Source: Anaerolineales bacterium (lineage in GTDB: Bacteria > Chloroflexota > Anaerolineae > Anaerolineales > Villigracilaceae). From it: a stretch of DNA of 41,600 bases. A program made the translations under genes and the position numbers. The stretch is from the NCBI GenBank assembly GCA_016928525.1, contig JAFGKO010000357.1, positions 1 to 41,600 of the forward strand. Reading direction: 5' to 3'. The notes beneath the pieces were generated by a model. It was given only the letters and a program-made list of their open reading frames with translations, did not search any database and was not told where the DNA came from. Each line of letters begins with the position of its first letter. Within the stretch, counting starts at the first letter, position 1. Positions 15,208 to 23,388 of the stretch are shown here, in pieces.

Positions 15208-16209
15208 ATGAAAGATGCAAAACGCTGGTTACCTGGTGCCCTGGTCAGTATTCTGCTGATTGCGGCCATTTTGTATTTCGTGGATTTTCGCGAGTTGGCG
15301 CAGGCTTTCCGCTCGGCGAATTATCTTATCCTGGCAGTAGCGCTATCGATGTCGTTCGTCTGGATGGCGGTGCGTGGTATCGTCTGGCGCACGTTGTTGC
15401 GAAACCGGGCCTCATACCGTGATGTTTTTCTAACCGTGGGCGAAGGGTACCTGATGAACAATTTCCTGCCCTTCCGGCTGGGAGAGTTCGGGCGCGCTTT
15501 TTTGCTCAGCCGCAAGTCTGAATTGCAATTCATGGAAATCATCCCGACCATCGTGATCGAGCGCGCAGTGGACCTGGCGTATTCAGCGACGTTTTTATTG
15601 ATCTCTCTGCCATTTGTGGTCGGCGCTGAAGGCGCAGGGCAGATTGGTGTGAGTGTCGGTGTAGTGGTGCTTCTCGGATTGATCGTGCTGTATCTTCTGG
15701 CGCGCAACCGCCAATGGGCGCTCGACCTGTTCCATAAGTTCAGCCAACGCTGGCCTGTGCTGCAACGGGTGGGGGGCAGCTTCATCCAGTCGTTCCTGGA
15801 AGGCCTGGCCGTACTGACCGATGGCTGGTTGTTTACGCGTTTCCTGTTCTGGATGACGGTCAACTGGAGTGTCGCAATTGTTTCGTACTACTTGATCATG
15901 CTCGCCTTTTTCCCGGAAACACAGGCCATCTGGGCCTTTTTTGGGCTGGGTGTGGCAGCTTTTGGCAACGCAATCCCGTCACTTCCGGGAGCTATCGGCA
16001 CCTTTGAAGGCGCTTTCGGTGGTGCTCTGACCATCCTGACCGGCGACCAGTCCACCGCATTTGCAGCTGCATTGGCCGGGCGCTTGTATCTGTATATCGC
16101 TTCGCTCACCATCGGATTTATTGGATTAGCCAGCGAAGGGCAAACGCTTTCAGGGATTTACCAGCAGTTGAAAGATTTCAGGGCCAGAGGTAACGCAGGC
16201 GCAGAATAG
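15208..16209 (+). CDS. LPG-synthase-TM / UPF0104-type membrane protein
   Basis: A 333-residue protein with about eight hydrophobic segments. NNFLPFRLGEFGRAFLLSRK (about residues 79-98) and PSLPGAIGTFEGAF (about 257-270) are the hallmark loops of the flippase-like lysylphosphatidylglycerol synthetase transmembrane family. There is no soluble synthetase domain, so a role as a lipid or glycolipid translocase is more likely than lysyl transfer, by inference. AGGAA lies shortly before the ATG. The gene follows lepA on the same strand and precedes a rhomboid protease and an epimerase. Confidence 0.82.
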   Translation: MKDAKRWLPGALVSILLIAAILYFVDFRELAQAFRSANYLILAVALSMSFVWMAVRGIVWRTLLRNRASYRDVFLTVGEGYLMNNFLPFRLGEFGRAFLLSRKSELQFMEIIPTIVIERAVDLAYSATFLLISLPFVVGAEGAGQIGVSVGVVVLLGLIVLYLLARNRQWALDLFHKFSQRWPVLQRVGGSFIQSFLEGLAVLTDGWLFTRFLFWMTVNWSVAIVSYYLIMLAFFPETQAIWAFFGLGVAAFGNAIPSLPGAIGTFEGAFGGALTILTGDQSTAFAAALAGRLYLYIASLTIGFIGLASEGQTLSGIYQQLKDFRARGNAGAE

Positions 16210-16240
16210 TATGCTTCAGAAAGAATCTCGAAAATAGGGC

Positions 16241-16903
16241 ATGATTCCACTTCGCGACACATTAAGATCGCGCAGATTCCCACTTGTAAACTGGCTGATC
16301 ATCCTGGCCAATGCCGCGGCTTTCTATTACGAACTGCGCATTGGTCCTTCTGCGCTTAATGGTTTTATCAATACCTGGGGTCTGGTTCCGGCGCGTTTGT
16401 GGGCTGATCCACAGAGCACCTGGATAACAATATTCAGTTCCATGTTCCTGCATGGCGGCTGGTTTCACGTTTTGAGTAACATGTGGGTACTGTTCATTTT
16501 TGGCGACAGTGTGGAAGACCGGATGGGCGGCGGACGTTATCTGGTCTTTTATTTGCTGAGTGGTGTAGCAGCCGGGTTGATGCAGGCCTTTTTGTTACCT
16601 GGAAGCCCTGTTCCGATGGTTGGGGCCAGCGGCGCCATTGCCGGGGTGCTGGGGGCTTACCTGGTTTTATTCCCGCGCGCACGGATTCTCAGCCTGGTGC
16701 CAATCCTGTTCATTTTTACGCTGATCGAAATACCGGCGGTTGTGTTCCTTTTGTTCTGGTTCGCATCACAGTTGTTTTCGGGGTTCCTTTCCCTGGGCGG
16801 CGCCAGCGGGAGCGGCGTCGCCTGGTGGGCGCACATCGGCGGGTTTGTGTTCGGGCTTTTGAGCGTGTTTCTGTTTGCACAACGAAGAAGACCACGCTAC
16901 TGA
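16241..16903 (+). CDS. Rhomboid-family intramembrane serine protease
   Basis: A 220-residue membrane protein with six helices. It has HGGWFHVLSN in helix 2 (His71, His76, Asn80, the oxyanion region), GASGAIAG with the catalytic Ser130 and AHIGGFVFG with the catalytic His198. Rhomboids cut substrate helices within the membrane. The natural substrate cannot be read from context. It starts 32 bp after the upstream gene without a clear Shine-Dalgarno. Confidence 0.92.
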   Translation: MIPLRDTLRSRRFPLVNWLIILANAAAFYYELRIGPSALNGFINTWGLVPARLWADPQSTWITIFSSMFLHGGWFHVLSNMWVLFIFGDSVEDRMGGGRYLVFYLLSGVAAGLMQAFLLPGSPVPMVGASGAIAGVLGAYLVLFPRARILSLVPILFIFTLIEIPAVVFLLFWFASQLFSGFLSLGGASGSGVAWWAHIGGFVFGLLSVFLFAQRRRPRY

Positions 16904-16936
16904 TTTCTATTCAACATCACAAATCTAGGAATAGCT

Positions 16937-17971
16937 ATGTCAAAAAAATATCTTGTCACTGGCGGGGCCGGATTTATCGGCTCGAACTATGTCCACCGCC
17001 TGCTTTCTCGCGGCGAGCATGTGACCATCTATGATAATCTCAGCCGGGCAGGCGCTTCGAAGAACCTGTCCTGGTTGGAGGAAACGTTCGGGAAAAACAG
17101 TAGCAGGCTAATCGTCGGGGATGTGGCGGACGCCGCTCTTTTAACGGAAGCGGCTCAAGATGCGGATGTGATCGTCCATTTGGCGGGGCAGGTCGCAGTC
17201 ACCACATCCGTCACAAATCCCAGGGAGGATTTTGAAGCCAACGCGCTGGGAACGTTCAACGCTCTGGAGGCAGCTCGCCTTTCGGGAAGAAATCCGATCT
17301 TCATTTATTCGTCCACGAACAAGGTGTATGGCGGGATGGAAGATGTGGCGCTGACAGAGGAACCTACCCGCTGGCGTTATTCCGACCTGGAATTTGGCTG
17401 CCCCGAGACCCAATCGCTGGATTTTCACTCGCCGTATGGCTGTTCGAAGGGGACGGGCGACCAGTACGTGCGCGATTATGCCCGGATCTATGATTTGCCA
17501 ACTGTAGTGATGCGTCAGAGTTGCATATACGGGCCGCGTCAATTTGGCGTGGAAGACCAGGGCTGGATCGCCTGGATGATCATCGCCGCTGTGACAGGAC
17601 GCAAGATCACGATCTGCGGTGATGGCAAGCAAGTGCGCGACGTACTGCATGTGGATGACCTGCTGGATGTCTACGACGCCGCGATTGCAAATATTGACGT
17701 GGCTGCCGGGCAAGTCTACAACCTGGGTGGCGGACCGGGGAATGTAATGTCGGTTTGGGCTGAGTTCGGGCCGTTGCTGGAGAAGTTACTAGGGAAGGAA
17801 ATTCCGGTGGTGCGCGGCGATTGGCGGCCTGGCGACCAGAAAGTTTTTTACGCCGACATCCGCAAGGCAGAACGCGATTTGGGCTGGGTGCCGAAGATCG
17901 GGGTGGAACAAGGAGTAGAAATGTTGTTTAAGTGGGTGAAGGAAAACCAAAATCTGTTTTTAGGCTTGTAA
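16937..17971 (+). CDS. NAD-dependent sugar-nucleotide epimerase, CDP-paratose 2-epimerase-like
   Basis: A 344-residue extended SDR. It has GGAGFIGSN at residues 8-16 (dinucleotide binding), SSTNKVYGG (about 124-132), and Y-x3-K as YGCSK (about 167-171). The Asn-Lys before VYG and the later GPRQFGVEDQGWIAW are typical of CDP-tyvelose/paratose 2-epimerases rather than plain UDP-glucose epimerases. It probably makes an activated sugar for surface polysaccharide. It is the last gene of the run from lepA. Confidence 0.85.
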   Translation: MSKKYLVTGGAGFIGSNYVHRLLSRGEHVTIYDNLSRAGASKNLSWLEETFGKNSSRLIVGDVADAALLTEAAQDADVIVHLAGQVAVTTSVTNPREDFEANALGTFNALEAARLSGRNPIFIYSSTNKVYGGMEDVALTEEPTRWRYSDLEFGCPETQSLDFHSPYGCSKGTGDQYVRDYARIYDLPTVVMRQSCIYGPRQFGVEDQGWIAWMIIAAVTGRKITICGDGKQVRDVLHVDDLLDVYDAAIANIDVAAGQVYNLGGGPGNVMSVWAEFGPLLEKLLGKEIPVVRGDWRPGDQKVFYADIRKAERDLGWVPKIGVEQGVEMLFKWVKENQNLFLGL

Positions 17972-17983
17972 CTGTTTACTGTC

Positions 17984-18037
17984 TTGACAGGTGATTTTTT
18001 AACTGATAATATATGAATAGTTGCTCATATATTCATA
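17984..18037 (+). promoter_or_regulatory. Promoter with an ArsR/SmtB-type operator
   Basis: TTGACA (17984-17989) is spaced 17 bp from TAATAT (18007-18012). An inverted repeat TATGAATA / TATTCATA (18012-18019 and 18030-18037, 10-bp centre) covers the transcription start. The arm sequence and layout match the operators of SmtB/CzrA-type zinc sensors. The encoded repressor probably binds here to control itself and the exporter. Confidence 0.8.
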
Positions 18038-18042
18038 CAACC

Positions 18043-18333
18043 ATGCCTCTCGACGAACATACCTCCTTTCATTTAGCCAACTTGTACAGCGCCTTGAGCG
18101 ATCCTACCCGCGTGCGCATCATTGAGTTGTTGCTCGATTGCGAACAAAGTGTGGGAGCCATCGCTGAGCAGCTTGGGATGAGCGAATCAGCTGTCTCCCA
18201 CCAACTACGTGGATTGCGCCTGCAGCGCATCGTCCGCGCTCGCAAACAGGGAAGGCAGGTATTCTATTGCCTGGATGACGAGCACATCGCAGAGTTATTT
18301 CGTTTAGGTCTAAAACACATGGAGCACGAATAG
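18043..18333 (+). CDS. ArsR/SmtB-family metal-sensing repressor, CzrA-like
   Basis: A 96-residue winged-helix repressor. The recognition region reads MSESAVSHQLRGLR (about 46-59). The C-terminal helix carries Asp79, His81, His92 and His95, with the spacing D-x-H...H-x2-H of the alpha-5 zinc/cobalt site in CzrA. Metal binding would release DNA. A start at 18013 is possible on paper but falls inside the operator, and the ATG at 18043 gives the usual family start. It is followed without a gap by the CzcD-like exporter. Confidence 0.9.
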   Translation: MPLDEHTSFHLANLYSALSDPTRVRIIELLLDCEQSVGAIAEQLGMSESAVSHQLRGLRLQRIVRARKQGRQVFYCLDDEHIAELFRLGLKHMEHE

Positions 18334-19281
18334 TTGCATAATCACTCACATACTCACTTCAATGAATTAACACAGCAAACTGTACGCCGCCTAGCGCTTT
18401 CGCTGGGCATTACATTGGTGTTTGTTGTAGTTGAGGCCGTCGCTGGTATGTTTGCCAATTCCCTGGCTTTACTGACCGATGCCGCGCACAACTTCACCGA
18501 CGTGCTGGCGCTGGCGCTCTCCTGGTGGGCGTTGCGCCTTACATCTCAGCCCGCCAATCAGGACAAAACTTATGGCTATCACCGCGCCGGAATTTTGGCT
18601 GCGTTAGCCAATTCGACCACACTGGTGGTCATTGCGCTGGGGATATTCTACGAAGCTTATCATCGTTTTATCGATCCGCCCGAAGTGCAGGCGGATGTGC
18701 TGATCGGCGTCGGGATAATGGCTGTCATCATTAACGTGGTAACAGCCCTGCTCGTCCGGCGTGGTGCGGAGCATGACTTGAATATCCGCTCGGCGTTTTT
18801 GCACCTGATGGGCGATGTGTTATCTACGATAGGTGCAGTCGTCGCAGGCGTCATCATCCGCTATACAAATTGGAACTGGCTCGACCCGCTGGTCAGCGTG
18901 CTGATTGGTATCCTGATTCTGTGGAGCGCGTGGAGCATCATCCGCGAAGCGCTTGATATTTTGATGGAAAGCACACCCACTGACATTAATATGGATGCTA
19001 TGGTTAGGGACATCACCTCTGTGGACGGTGTGCATAGCGTGCACGACCTGCATGTGTGGTCCATCACCCAAAGCATGCGCACGCTGTCGGCGCATTTGGT
19101 AACAGACGATATCCCAATTAGCGCAGGCGCATTTATTCAAACCAGGGTTAATGAACTTCTGTATCGTAAATATGAGATCAGTCACGCTACTCTGCAATTG
19201 GAATGCGAGGATTGTTCGTCTGCTCTGTTATATTGTGACATCACGCTTGCAAACCATCGTCACAGTTCGCCGAAATACTGA
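18334..19281 (+). CDS. CzcD/ZitB-like zinc exporter (CDF family)
   Basis: A 315-residue cation diffusion facilitator. The N-terminus is His-rich (HNHSHTH). Helix 2 has TDAAHNFTD (H-x3-D) and helix 5 HLMGD (H-x3-D), the tetrahedral zinc site of CzcD and ZnT proteins. A C-terminal domain follows (about 210-300) with HDLHVWSI and CEDC. The start is a TTG immediately after the repressor stop; GGAG (18320-18323) inside the repressor gene serves as the RBS, and no ATG gives the His-rich start. It exports Zn, and perhaps Co or Cd, under control of the upstream sensor. Confidence 0.92.
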   Translation: MHNHSHTHFNELTQQTVRRLALSLGITLVFVVVEAVAGMFANSLALLTDAAHNFTDVLALALSWWALRLTSQPANQDKTYGYHRAGILAALANSTTLVVIALGIFYEAYHRFIDPPEVQADVLIGVGIMAVIINVVTALLVRRGAEHDLNIRSAFLHLMGDVLSTIGAVVAGVIIRYTNWNWLDPLVSVLIGILILWSAWSIIREALDILMESTPTDINMDAMVRDITSVDGVHSVHDLHVWSITQSMRTLSAHLVTDDIPISAGAFIQTRVNELLYRKYEISHATLQLECEDCSSALLYCDITLANHRHSSPKY

Positions 19282-19326
19282 TTTCCCCTTTCTCATCTAG
19301 GATTAACCAGTAACGACGCGTGAGTT

Positions 19327-19335
19327 TGATATAAT
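19327..19335 (+). promoter_or_regulatory. Extended -10 box for the 59-aa membrane protein
   Basis: TATAAT (19330-19335) is preceded by TG one base upstream. No clear -35 box is seen at 17 bp. The leader to the ATG at 19389 is about 47 nt. Confidence 0.55.
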
Positions 19336-19388
19336 AGGCGCGCACGCTGATTATCGGTGCGAGCAATTCGATTGTAAGGAGAAAATTT

Positions 19389-19568
19389 ATGTATATCGAT
19401 CCCAATACAGGTGGTATCCTGTTCCAAACCCTGGCTATCCTTTTTGGTGTTTTTTCTGGCGTAGTATTGCTGTTCTCTAGCAAGATCAAGATGGGTATTG
19501 CCAAGCTTCGCCGGGCCATGCGTAAGGATTCCGAAGAAACAGAAGCAACTGAGACAAAACCCGAATAG
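19389..19568 (+). CDS. Small single-helix membrane protein (59 aa)
   Basis: A short gene with a strong Shine-Dalgarno (AAGGAG at 19376-19381, 7 nt before the ATG). The protein begins MYIDPNTGG, has one membrane helix (about residues 10-30), a basic stretch (KIKMGIAKLRRAMRK) and an acidic tail. Proteins opening with this YIDPNTG signature are, from memory, common in Chloroflexota and other bacteria, often near glycan or membrane genes, without a known function. The helix plus an adjacent basic patch points to N-out/C-in insertion. A terminator follows. Confidence 0.75.
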   Translation: MYIDPNTGGILFQTLAILFGVFSGVVLLFSSKIKMGIAKLRRAMRKDSEETEATETKPE

Positions 19569-19603
19569 CCAAATCAAAGAACGAACTCGACAGTCCAACG
19601 GAG

Positions 19604-19657
19604 AACCGGGGATCGTGCTGATTTTTTATCGACACGGATACCCCGGCCTGTTTTTAT
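19604..19657 (+). terminator. Rho-independent terminator after the 59-aa membrane protein gene
   Basis: The arms CCGGGG..CGTG (19606-19617) and CACG....CCCCGG (19633-19646) pair around a T-rich loop and are followed by TTTTTATT. Confidence 0.75.
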
Positions 19658-19749
19658 TGAGACGTGGATAACGAAAAAGATGTACATGTTTAGCGTCTTA
19701 AAACCTCGAAACTTAACAACTACCTTGACTTTCGACCATTTCGATTAGA

Positions 19750-21477
19750 CTATGGCGGAATTGGTGGTAGGAGAGCCAAATCCGCATAGATTGTAGGAGA
19801 GAACCTTAACAAAAACAGAATACGGTTTTGGAGATCAGTCAAGGGAGTTACCTGGCGGATATGCTGGTCGGGCAAATCAATGATGGAGAGATGGATGCCC
19901 TTGAAAGCTTGCAGCAAGCGTTCTGTGGTGGGTCGGTTTGTCTGCTTGGTTGGGTTACCGGGAAAAAGCCCGGCCAGGCTTTCTTGCTCTGCTTGCAAAC
20001 TACGCTGTACGACGAATTCGATGAGCGTAAGGATGCATAAAGCCAGGGATAAGAGGCGGATCAAACCTTTGAGGTGATGCTCTCGATGGACAAAAACGGG
20101 GCGCAATCCGAGCGGTCTACCTTTAAGTCGTGAAAACAAACGCTCAATGGTAGGCACACTGCCGCGATAGGTGCGAACGGCATCTTCAAGCGAGAGTCGT
20201 TCTGGTGGGGCATTGGTGGCACATAAACGCCAGCCCATCGTACGCTGAGCCGCCTGAATGGCAGCTTGATTTTGTGTGACCGCAAGTTGATAGCGAACGG
20301 TGGTTTGTGTGCGGGGTGGCTTATCTTTGTACCCACGGACATTTCGTTCTTCGACTTGTTTGTGATAGGTCACCTGCAAGAAATCCGTTACGCAATGTTG
20401 GTTTAGGATCTTGGCGACCTCATCTTGTAAGGGCTCAAGTTCGTCGTACTGGCGTTTTCCACGTCCCGGTGCAGGGGTCAGCCGTGCAAGTTTTTCTTGT
20501 GCGCTTTGCAAGCGCTCTGCCAAACCACGTTCTCCACTGTGGGCCAAGGCCGGTGAATAGATCAACAAGAGCTGCTCTCGCCATTCAATGAACTCATCCG
20601 CGATGACAGCTTCCTGGGTTCGCACGCTTTTCCAACCTCGAGCCCTCAGCACTTCCTGCTCCGCTTCTTCCTGGCTGGAATAGACGGACACCAAATCTGG
20701 TTTTGCGGTCAATACATAGGCAACTTGTTCTGCCAGCAACTCCTGTTGATCTCCTTTTTGGCTCAACGGAACGAGATAATAATCTCCGCTGTGGGCTAGA
20801 TGCGCTCGCGTTTCCAGCGCTTCCATCTTGCTGTCGCCCACGTAGAGCAACCCGTTTGCAGACAACGACTTTTGCGTGGCTTGGATGGCCGGAAGGTACA
20901 ACCCATCATCGGCTCGATTTCCCGCCACCACACGCGTCACGATCGGCAGCGCTAAGGGATCCAGCGTGGCCAACAAAACCTTCAGTTGTGCCAAATCCGG
21001 ACGGTGATCCTTGCTATGCCCATAGGCGAGCAAGGCGCTCCCTTCACTGTCATGATACACAGAGACGGTGGTAGTATCCACGCGAACCGTCTCCCTTGGC
21101 AACGCATACACCCGCACCACCCGCTCGTCGAGCTTGGCTTCGATACGCCCCCACAGCCCATCATCGCTCAGTTCCCCTAGAGCGTCTCCCAAACGATCAT
21201 CGGTGAAATCTTTGGCTATCACGCTCCCCGGTATGACCCCATTGAGCGTTTGCAAATGCTCTCTCGCCCAGGCCTCCACATAACTTACCCGATGGTCTGA
21301 CTCCGACAAGATGTATGCTAACCATCCGATTGTCATCCAACCCAGGCTGAGACCTCCCCGGTTGCCATGCCGGGATACTTCTTCATCGATAATCTCAGCT
21401 ATGCCCATTTCCTGTTGCTGCTTGACCAGGAGCGGAATATCGTCTACTCGTTCGGTTTGTACTGCTACTTCGGCCAT
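19750..21477 (-). CDS. IS1634-like (IS4-group) DDE transposase
   Basis: A 575-residue transposase. The catalytic triad is visible as RVDTTTVSVY (Asp, about residue 128), YVGDSKME (Asp, about 218) and TIERLFSRLKG (Glu, about 461), with the large insert between the second Asp and the Glu typical of IS1634/IS4-type enzymes. The frame is open throughout, so the enzyme may be active. The stop codon lies about 50 bp outside the inferred terminal repeat at about 19801, so the last residues are encoded by flanking DNA. Codon use is ordinary for the window. Confidence 0.88.
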   Translation of the reverse strand: MAEVAVQTERVDDIPLLVKQQQEMGIAEIIDEEVSRHGNRGGLSLGWMTIGWLAYILSESDHRVSYVEAWAREHLQTLNGVIPGSVIAKDFTDDRLGDALGELSDDGLWGRIEAKLDERVVRVYALPRETVRVDTTTVSVYHDSEGSALLAYGHSKDHRPDLAQLKVLLATLDPLALPIVTRVVAGNRADDGLYLPAIQATQKSLSANGLLYVGDSKMEALETRAHLAHSGDYYLVPLSQKGDQQELLAEQVAYVLTAKPDLVSVYSSQEEAEQEVLRARGWKSVRTQEAVIADEFIEWREQLLLIYSPALAHSGERGLAERLQSAQEKLARLTPAPGRGKRQYDELEPLQDEVAKILNQHCVTDFLQVTYHKQVEERNVRGYKDKPPRTQTTVRYQLAVTQNQAAIQAAQRTMGWRLCATNAPPERLSLEDAVRTYRGSVPTIERLFSRLKGRPLGLRPVFVHREHHLKGLIRLLSLALCILTLIEFVVQRSLQAEQESLAGLFPGNPTKQTNRPTTERLLQAFKGIHLSIIDLPDQHIRQVTPLTDLQNRILFLLRFSPTIYADLALLPPIPP

Positions 21478-21513
21478 TTCACCGAAGTTTACCGTATTCT
21501 GTTTTTAAGGTCC
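19801..21513 (-). mobile_element. IS1634-like insertion sequence
   Basis: The ends share AACAGAATACGGT in inverted orientation (about 19814-19826 on the left, 21492-21504 on the right), with CTTAA a few bases outward at each end. The length of about 1.7 kb suits the family. No target-site duplication could be assigned with confidence, so the exact boundaries are uncertain by several bases. Confidence 0.65.
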
Positions 21514-21763
21514 AAAAGCCTCGAAACTCAAGGTTGCAGTTGCCAAAAGCGGATTGCGCTGCTTTGATCGCTTTATCAATACGCTTGCATGTTGGTGGAA
21601 TAAGATATTGAATTACTTCGTTGAGCGTGAAACCAGCGGCTTTGTTGAAGGCTTCAACAACAAGATCAAAGTACTCAAAAGACGCTCCTACGGGATGACC
21701 AACCTGAAGCATCTCTTCCAGCGTATTTATCTTGACCTGGAAGACTATAGGCTTTTTGCTTGA
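21509..21763 (+). pseudogene. C-terminal remnant of an ISL3-family transposase
   Basis: About 85 codons remain open from the IS1634 border to the TGA at 21761-21763. The reading SGLRCFDRFINTL, then NYFVERETSGFVEGFNNKIK and VLKRRSYG, is the classical C-terminal part of ISL3 transposases. All catalytic N-terminal sequence is missing, so it is not functional. The junction with the IS1634 element suggests that insertion or deletion removed the rest, but no N-terminal part is seen on the other side. Confidence 0.85.
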
Positions 21764-21979
21764 CCCCCATATGTGGCCATTTCACCGAGTTTCCCAAAGA
21801 GCCGCAATTCGGACCCGCGTAATGCCTCAAAATAAAAGGTAACTTTAGGGTAATGTTGCCTCAAAAGAAAATGTTACCCAAAGTAAGGTTCATCTTTCTG
21901 TGGTGATACAATGCTTCTGCTCACTCGGAGGATAGGGCAATGCTGGAGAGCAACCTGAGCGCCGCAGTGAGTGGCTAGA

Positions 21980-22024
21980 CAACTGGGCAGGGAGCAGGAT
22001 TCTCTGCCCATTCTTCTTGCCCAG
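21980..22024 (-). terminator. Hairpin after the second transposase gene
   Basis: AACTGGGCA (about 21980-21988) pairs with TGCCCAGTT (about 22017-22025) within the IS, downstream of the transposase stop. No U-run is obvious, so it may instead be a structural part of the element. Confidence 0.4.
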
Positions 22025-22052
22025 TTGGCAGCCCAAAAAGCGATAAACTCAT

Positions 22053-23198
22053 TCATTGTGGTGATAAGGTGCTCCAAAGTTGGAGGACTTTCTGGTCGAT
22101 ACTACCACGAAGTTTGGCGGGATTGAGACAAAGATAGGCATTGAGCAGCTGGGCTTTTCTTGCCAGAGAAACATCATTGCGTTCCACCACGCGTTGGTAA
22201 GGGGTTTTAGCAGTATCATATTTGCGAACGATTTTGTTGCCAATGCGCTCCTTGGTAAGGAGTTTGAGGACGGGTTGAAAGAAGTTGACATACAAGCGTA
22301 AATCCTGGTAAATGCTCTCTAAAAGAGCATGTTGCTCTTCGCTTTCGAACCGGTCATAGCCAATCACATGACGGACCACAGACCAGTTCTTTTGCTCGAC
22401 GTGGGCCTGGTCGTTTTTCTGGTAAGGACGAGAGCGGGTGAAGGTGATCTCATGCTCCAGACAATAACGATAAAGCAAGTCGTTGATGAATTCGCTGCCA
22501 TTATCCGAGTCAATCCCCAGCAAATCAAAGGGCAAATCCTGGCGTAGAGCGTCAATGGCGGCACACACGGCTTCCTGACTGCGTCTGGGCAGGGCAATCG
22601 GTTCAGTCCAGCCTGTACAAAGGTCGGTACAGGTCAAGGTGTTCAAGAACTGTCCTGCGGTACTCTCTCCACAATGTGTCACCAAGTCTACTTCCAGGAA
22701 GCCCGGTCTGTCTTCGTCCCAATCTGCAAAGGTGCGTATCGGGATGTTCTTTTTGAGTAGGCTGCCAGGCTTGGTAGTGCTCAGACCATGTGGTTTATTG
22801 AAGCGCGCAGGCGCAAGACAGCGATCAATGCTGGCACGGCTGATACGCAAGAGCAATCCTTTGGTCTCTGCTGAAAGTGTTAGCTCTCCACAACGTTCCA
22901 GAACCTTGATACCTTCGGGCAAGTAGGGATGCAATCGCTTAGAGCAGATCCGCCCATAGATCTCCCAGATTTGCTCTAAGGCTTCCACCACTTCTCCACG
23001 ATAGATCGCTGTCCGTCCTTTGGGCTTGTTCGGACGTCGCTTATAACCATGTTTTAGAATCCGAATGGCGTACTTTCGGTGATAGCCTGTGTTGGTTGTG
23101 AATTCATTCAAAATCTTTTGCTTTTCCGCTTTGCTGGCCTTCAGGTATCTCGGTTGTACCTCTGCAAATAACTCGCGTTTGCTTCGTTGGCTCATCAT
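22053..23198 (-). CDS. Integrase-core (rve) DDE transposase
   Basis: A 381-residue protein. The N-terminal half has helix-turn-helix character (TNTGYHRKYAIRIL). The integrase core shows LEVDLVTHCG (Asp), GIDSDNGSEF (Asp) and KNDQAHVEQKN (Glu), the D-D-E triad of rve-fold transposases. I associate this type with the ISNCY-like group. The frame is intact. The start at the ATG-ATG pair near 23198 is preferred; an extension to 23240 reaches into the terminal repeat. On the minus strand it faces away from yebC. Confidence 0.85.
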   Translation of the reverse strand: MMSQRSKRELFAEVQPRYLKASKAEKQKILNEFTTNTGYHRKYAIRILKHGYKRRPNKPKGRTAIYRGEVVEALEQIWEIYGRICSKRLHPYLPEGIKVLERCGELTLSAETKGLLLRISRASIDRCLAPARFNKPHGLSTTKPGSLLKKNIPIRTFADWDEDRPGFLEVDLVTHCGESTAGQFLNTLTCTDLCTGWTEPIALPRRSQEAVCAAIDALRQDLPFDLLGIDSDNGSEFINDLLYRYCLEHEITFTRSRPYQKNDQAHVEQKNWSVVRHVIGYDRFESEEQHALLESIYQDLRLYVNFFQPVLKLLTKERIGNKIVRKYDTAKTPYQRVVERNDVSLARKAQLLNAYLCLNPAKLRGSIDQKVLQLWSTLSPQ

Positions 23199-23322
23199 AT
23201 GCTCCTCCGACAGCGCTGGTATACTGTCGGAAAGTAACATCTTTTTTGAGGCAACGATTGTTCACAAAGTTACTTTTTTTTATGAGGCAATTCGGCCCGG
23301 GGAGGGATCAGGAGGGGCATGG

Positions 23323-23328
23323 TATAAT
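23323..23328 (+). promoter_or_regulatory. -10 box of the yebC leader transcript
   Basis: TATAAT ends 9 nt before the ATG of the leader ORF at 23338. The transcript would start about 3 nt before that ATG, so the leader peptide would be the first thing translated. Confidence 0.55.
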
Positions 23329-23337
23329 TCCCCTCCC

Positions 23338-23376
23338 ATGAAAAATCCCCCGCCTGCCCTCAGGCGGGTTCTTTGA
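23338..23376 (+). CDS. Putative Pro-Pro-Pro leader peptide upstream of yebC
   Basis: A 12-codon frame encoding MKNPPPALRRVL and a TGA stop. Codons 4-6 (23347-23355) are three consecutive prolines, a classical ribosome-stalling sequence. The stop overlaps the AAGGAG Shine-Dalgarno of yebC, which starts 12 nt later. The three Pro codons form the 5' arm of a GC hairpin followed by a T-rich run. I infer an attenuation or translational leader that senses proline-stretch translation. The alternative is that the frame is a chance reading of a common palindrome. Confidence 0.45.
   Translation: MKNPPPALRRVL
23349..23374 (+). terminator. Attenuator-like hairpin in the yebC leader
   Basis: CCCGCCTG (23349-23356) and CAGGCGGG (23361-23368) form a perfect 8-bp GC-rich stem with a CCCT loop, followed by TTCTTT. 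This is a moderate intrinsic terminator shape between the promoter and yebC. A ribosome paused on the Pro codons would cover the stem. Confidence 0.6.
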
Positions 23377-23388
23377 AGGAGTACTCGT

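Larger units (their letters stand above)
21823..23289 (-). mobile_element. Insertion sequence with doubled end motifs (ISNCY/rve-type)
   Basis: The left end (from TGCCTC at 21823) and the right end (to GAGGCA at 23289) are inverted repeats over about 60 bp with scattered mismatches. Each end contains the motif TGCCTCA-A-rich-GTTAC twice, about 38 bp apart (left at 21823 and about 21859). Inside is one transposase gene on the minus strand. The outer flanks share AATTCGG, but not directly at the borders. Confidence 0.75.
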
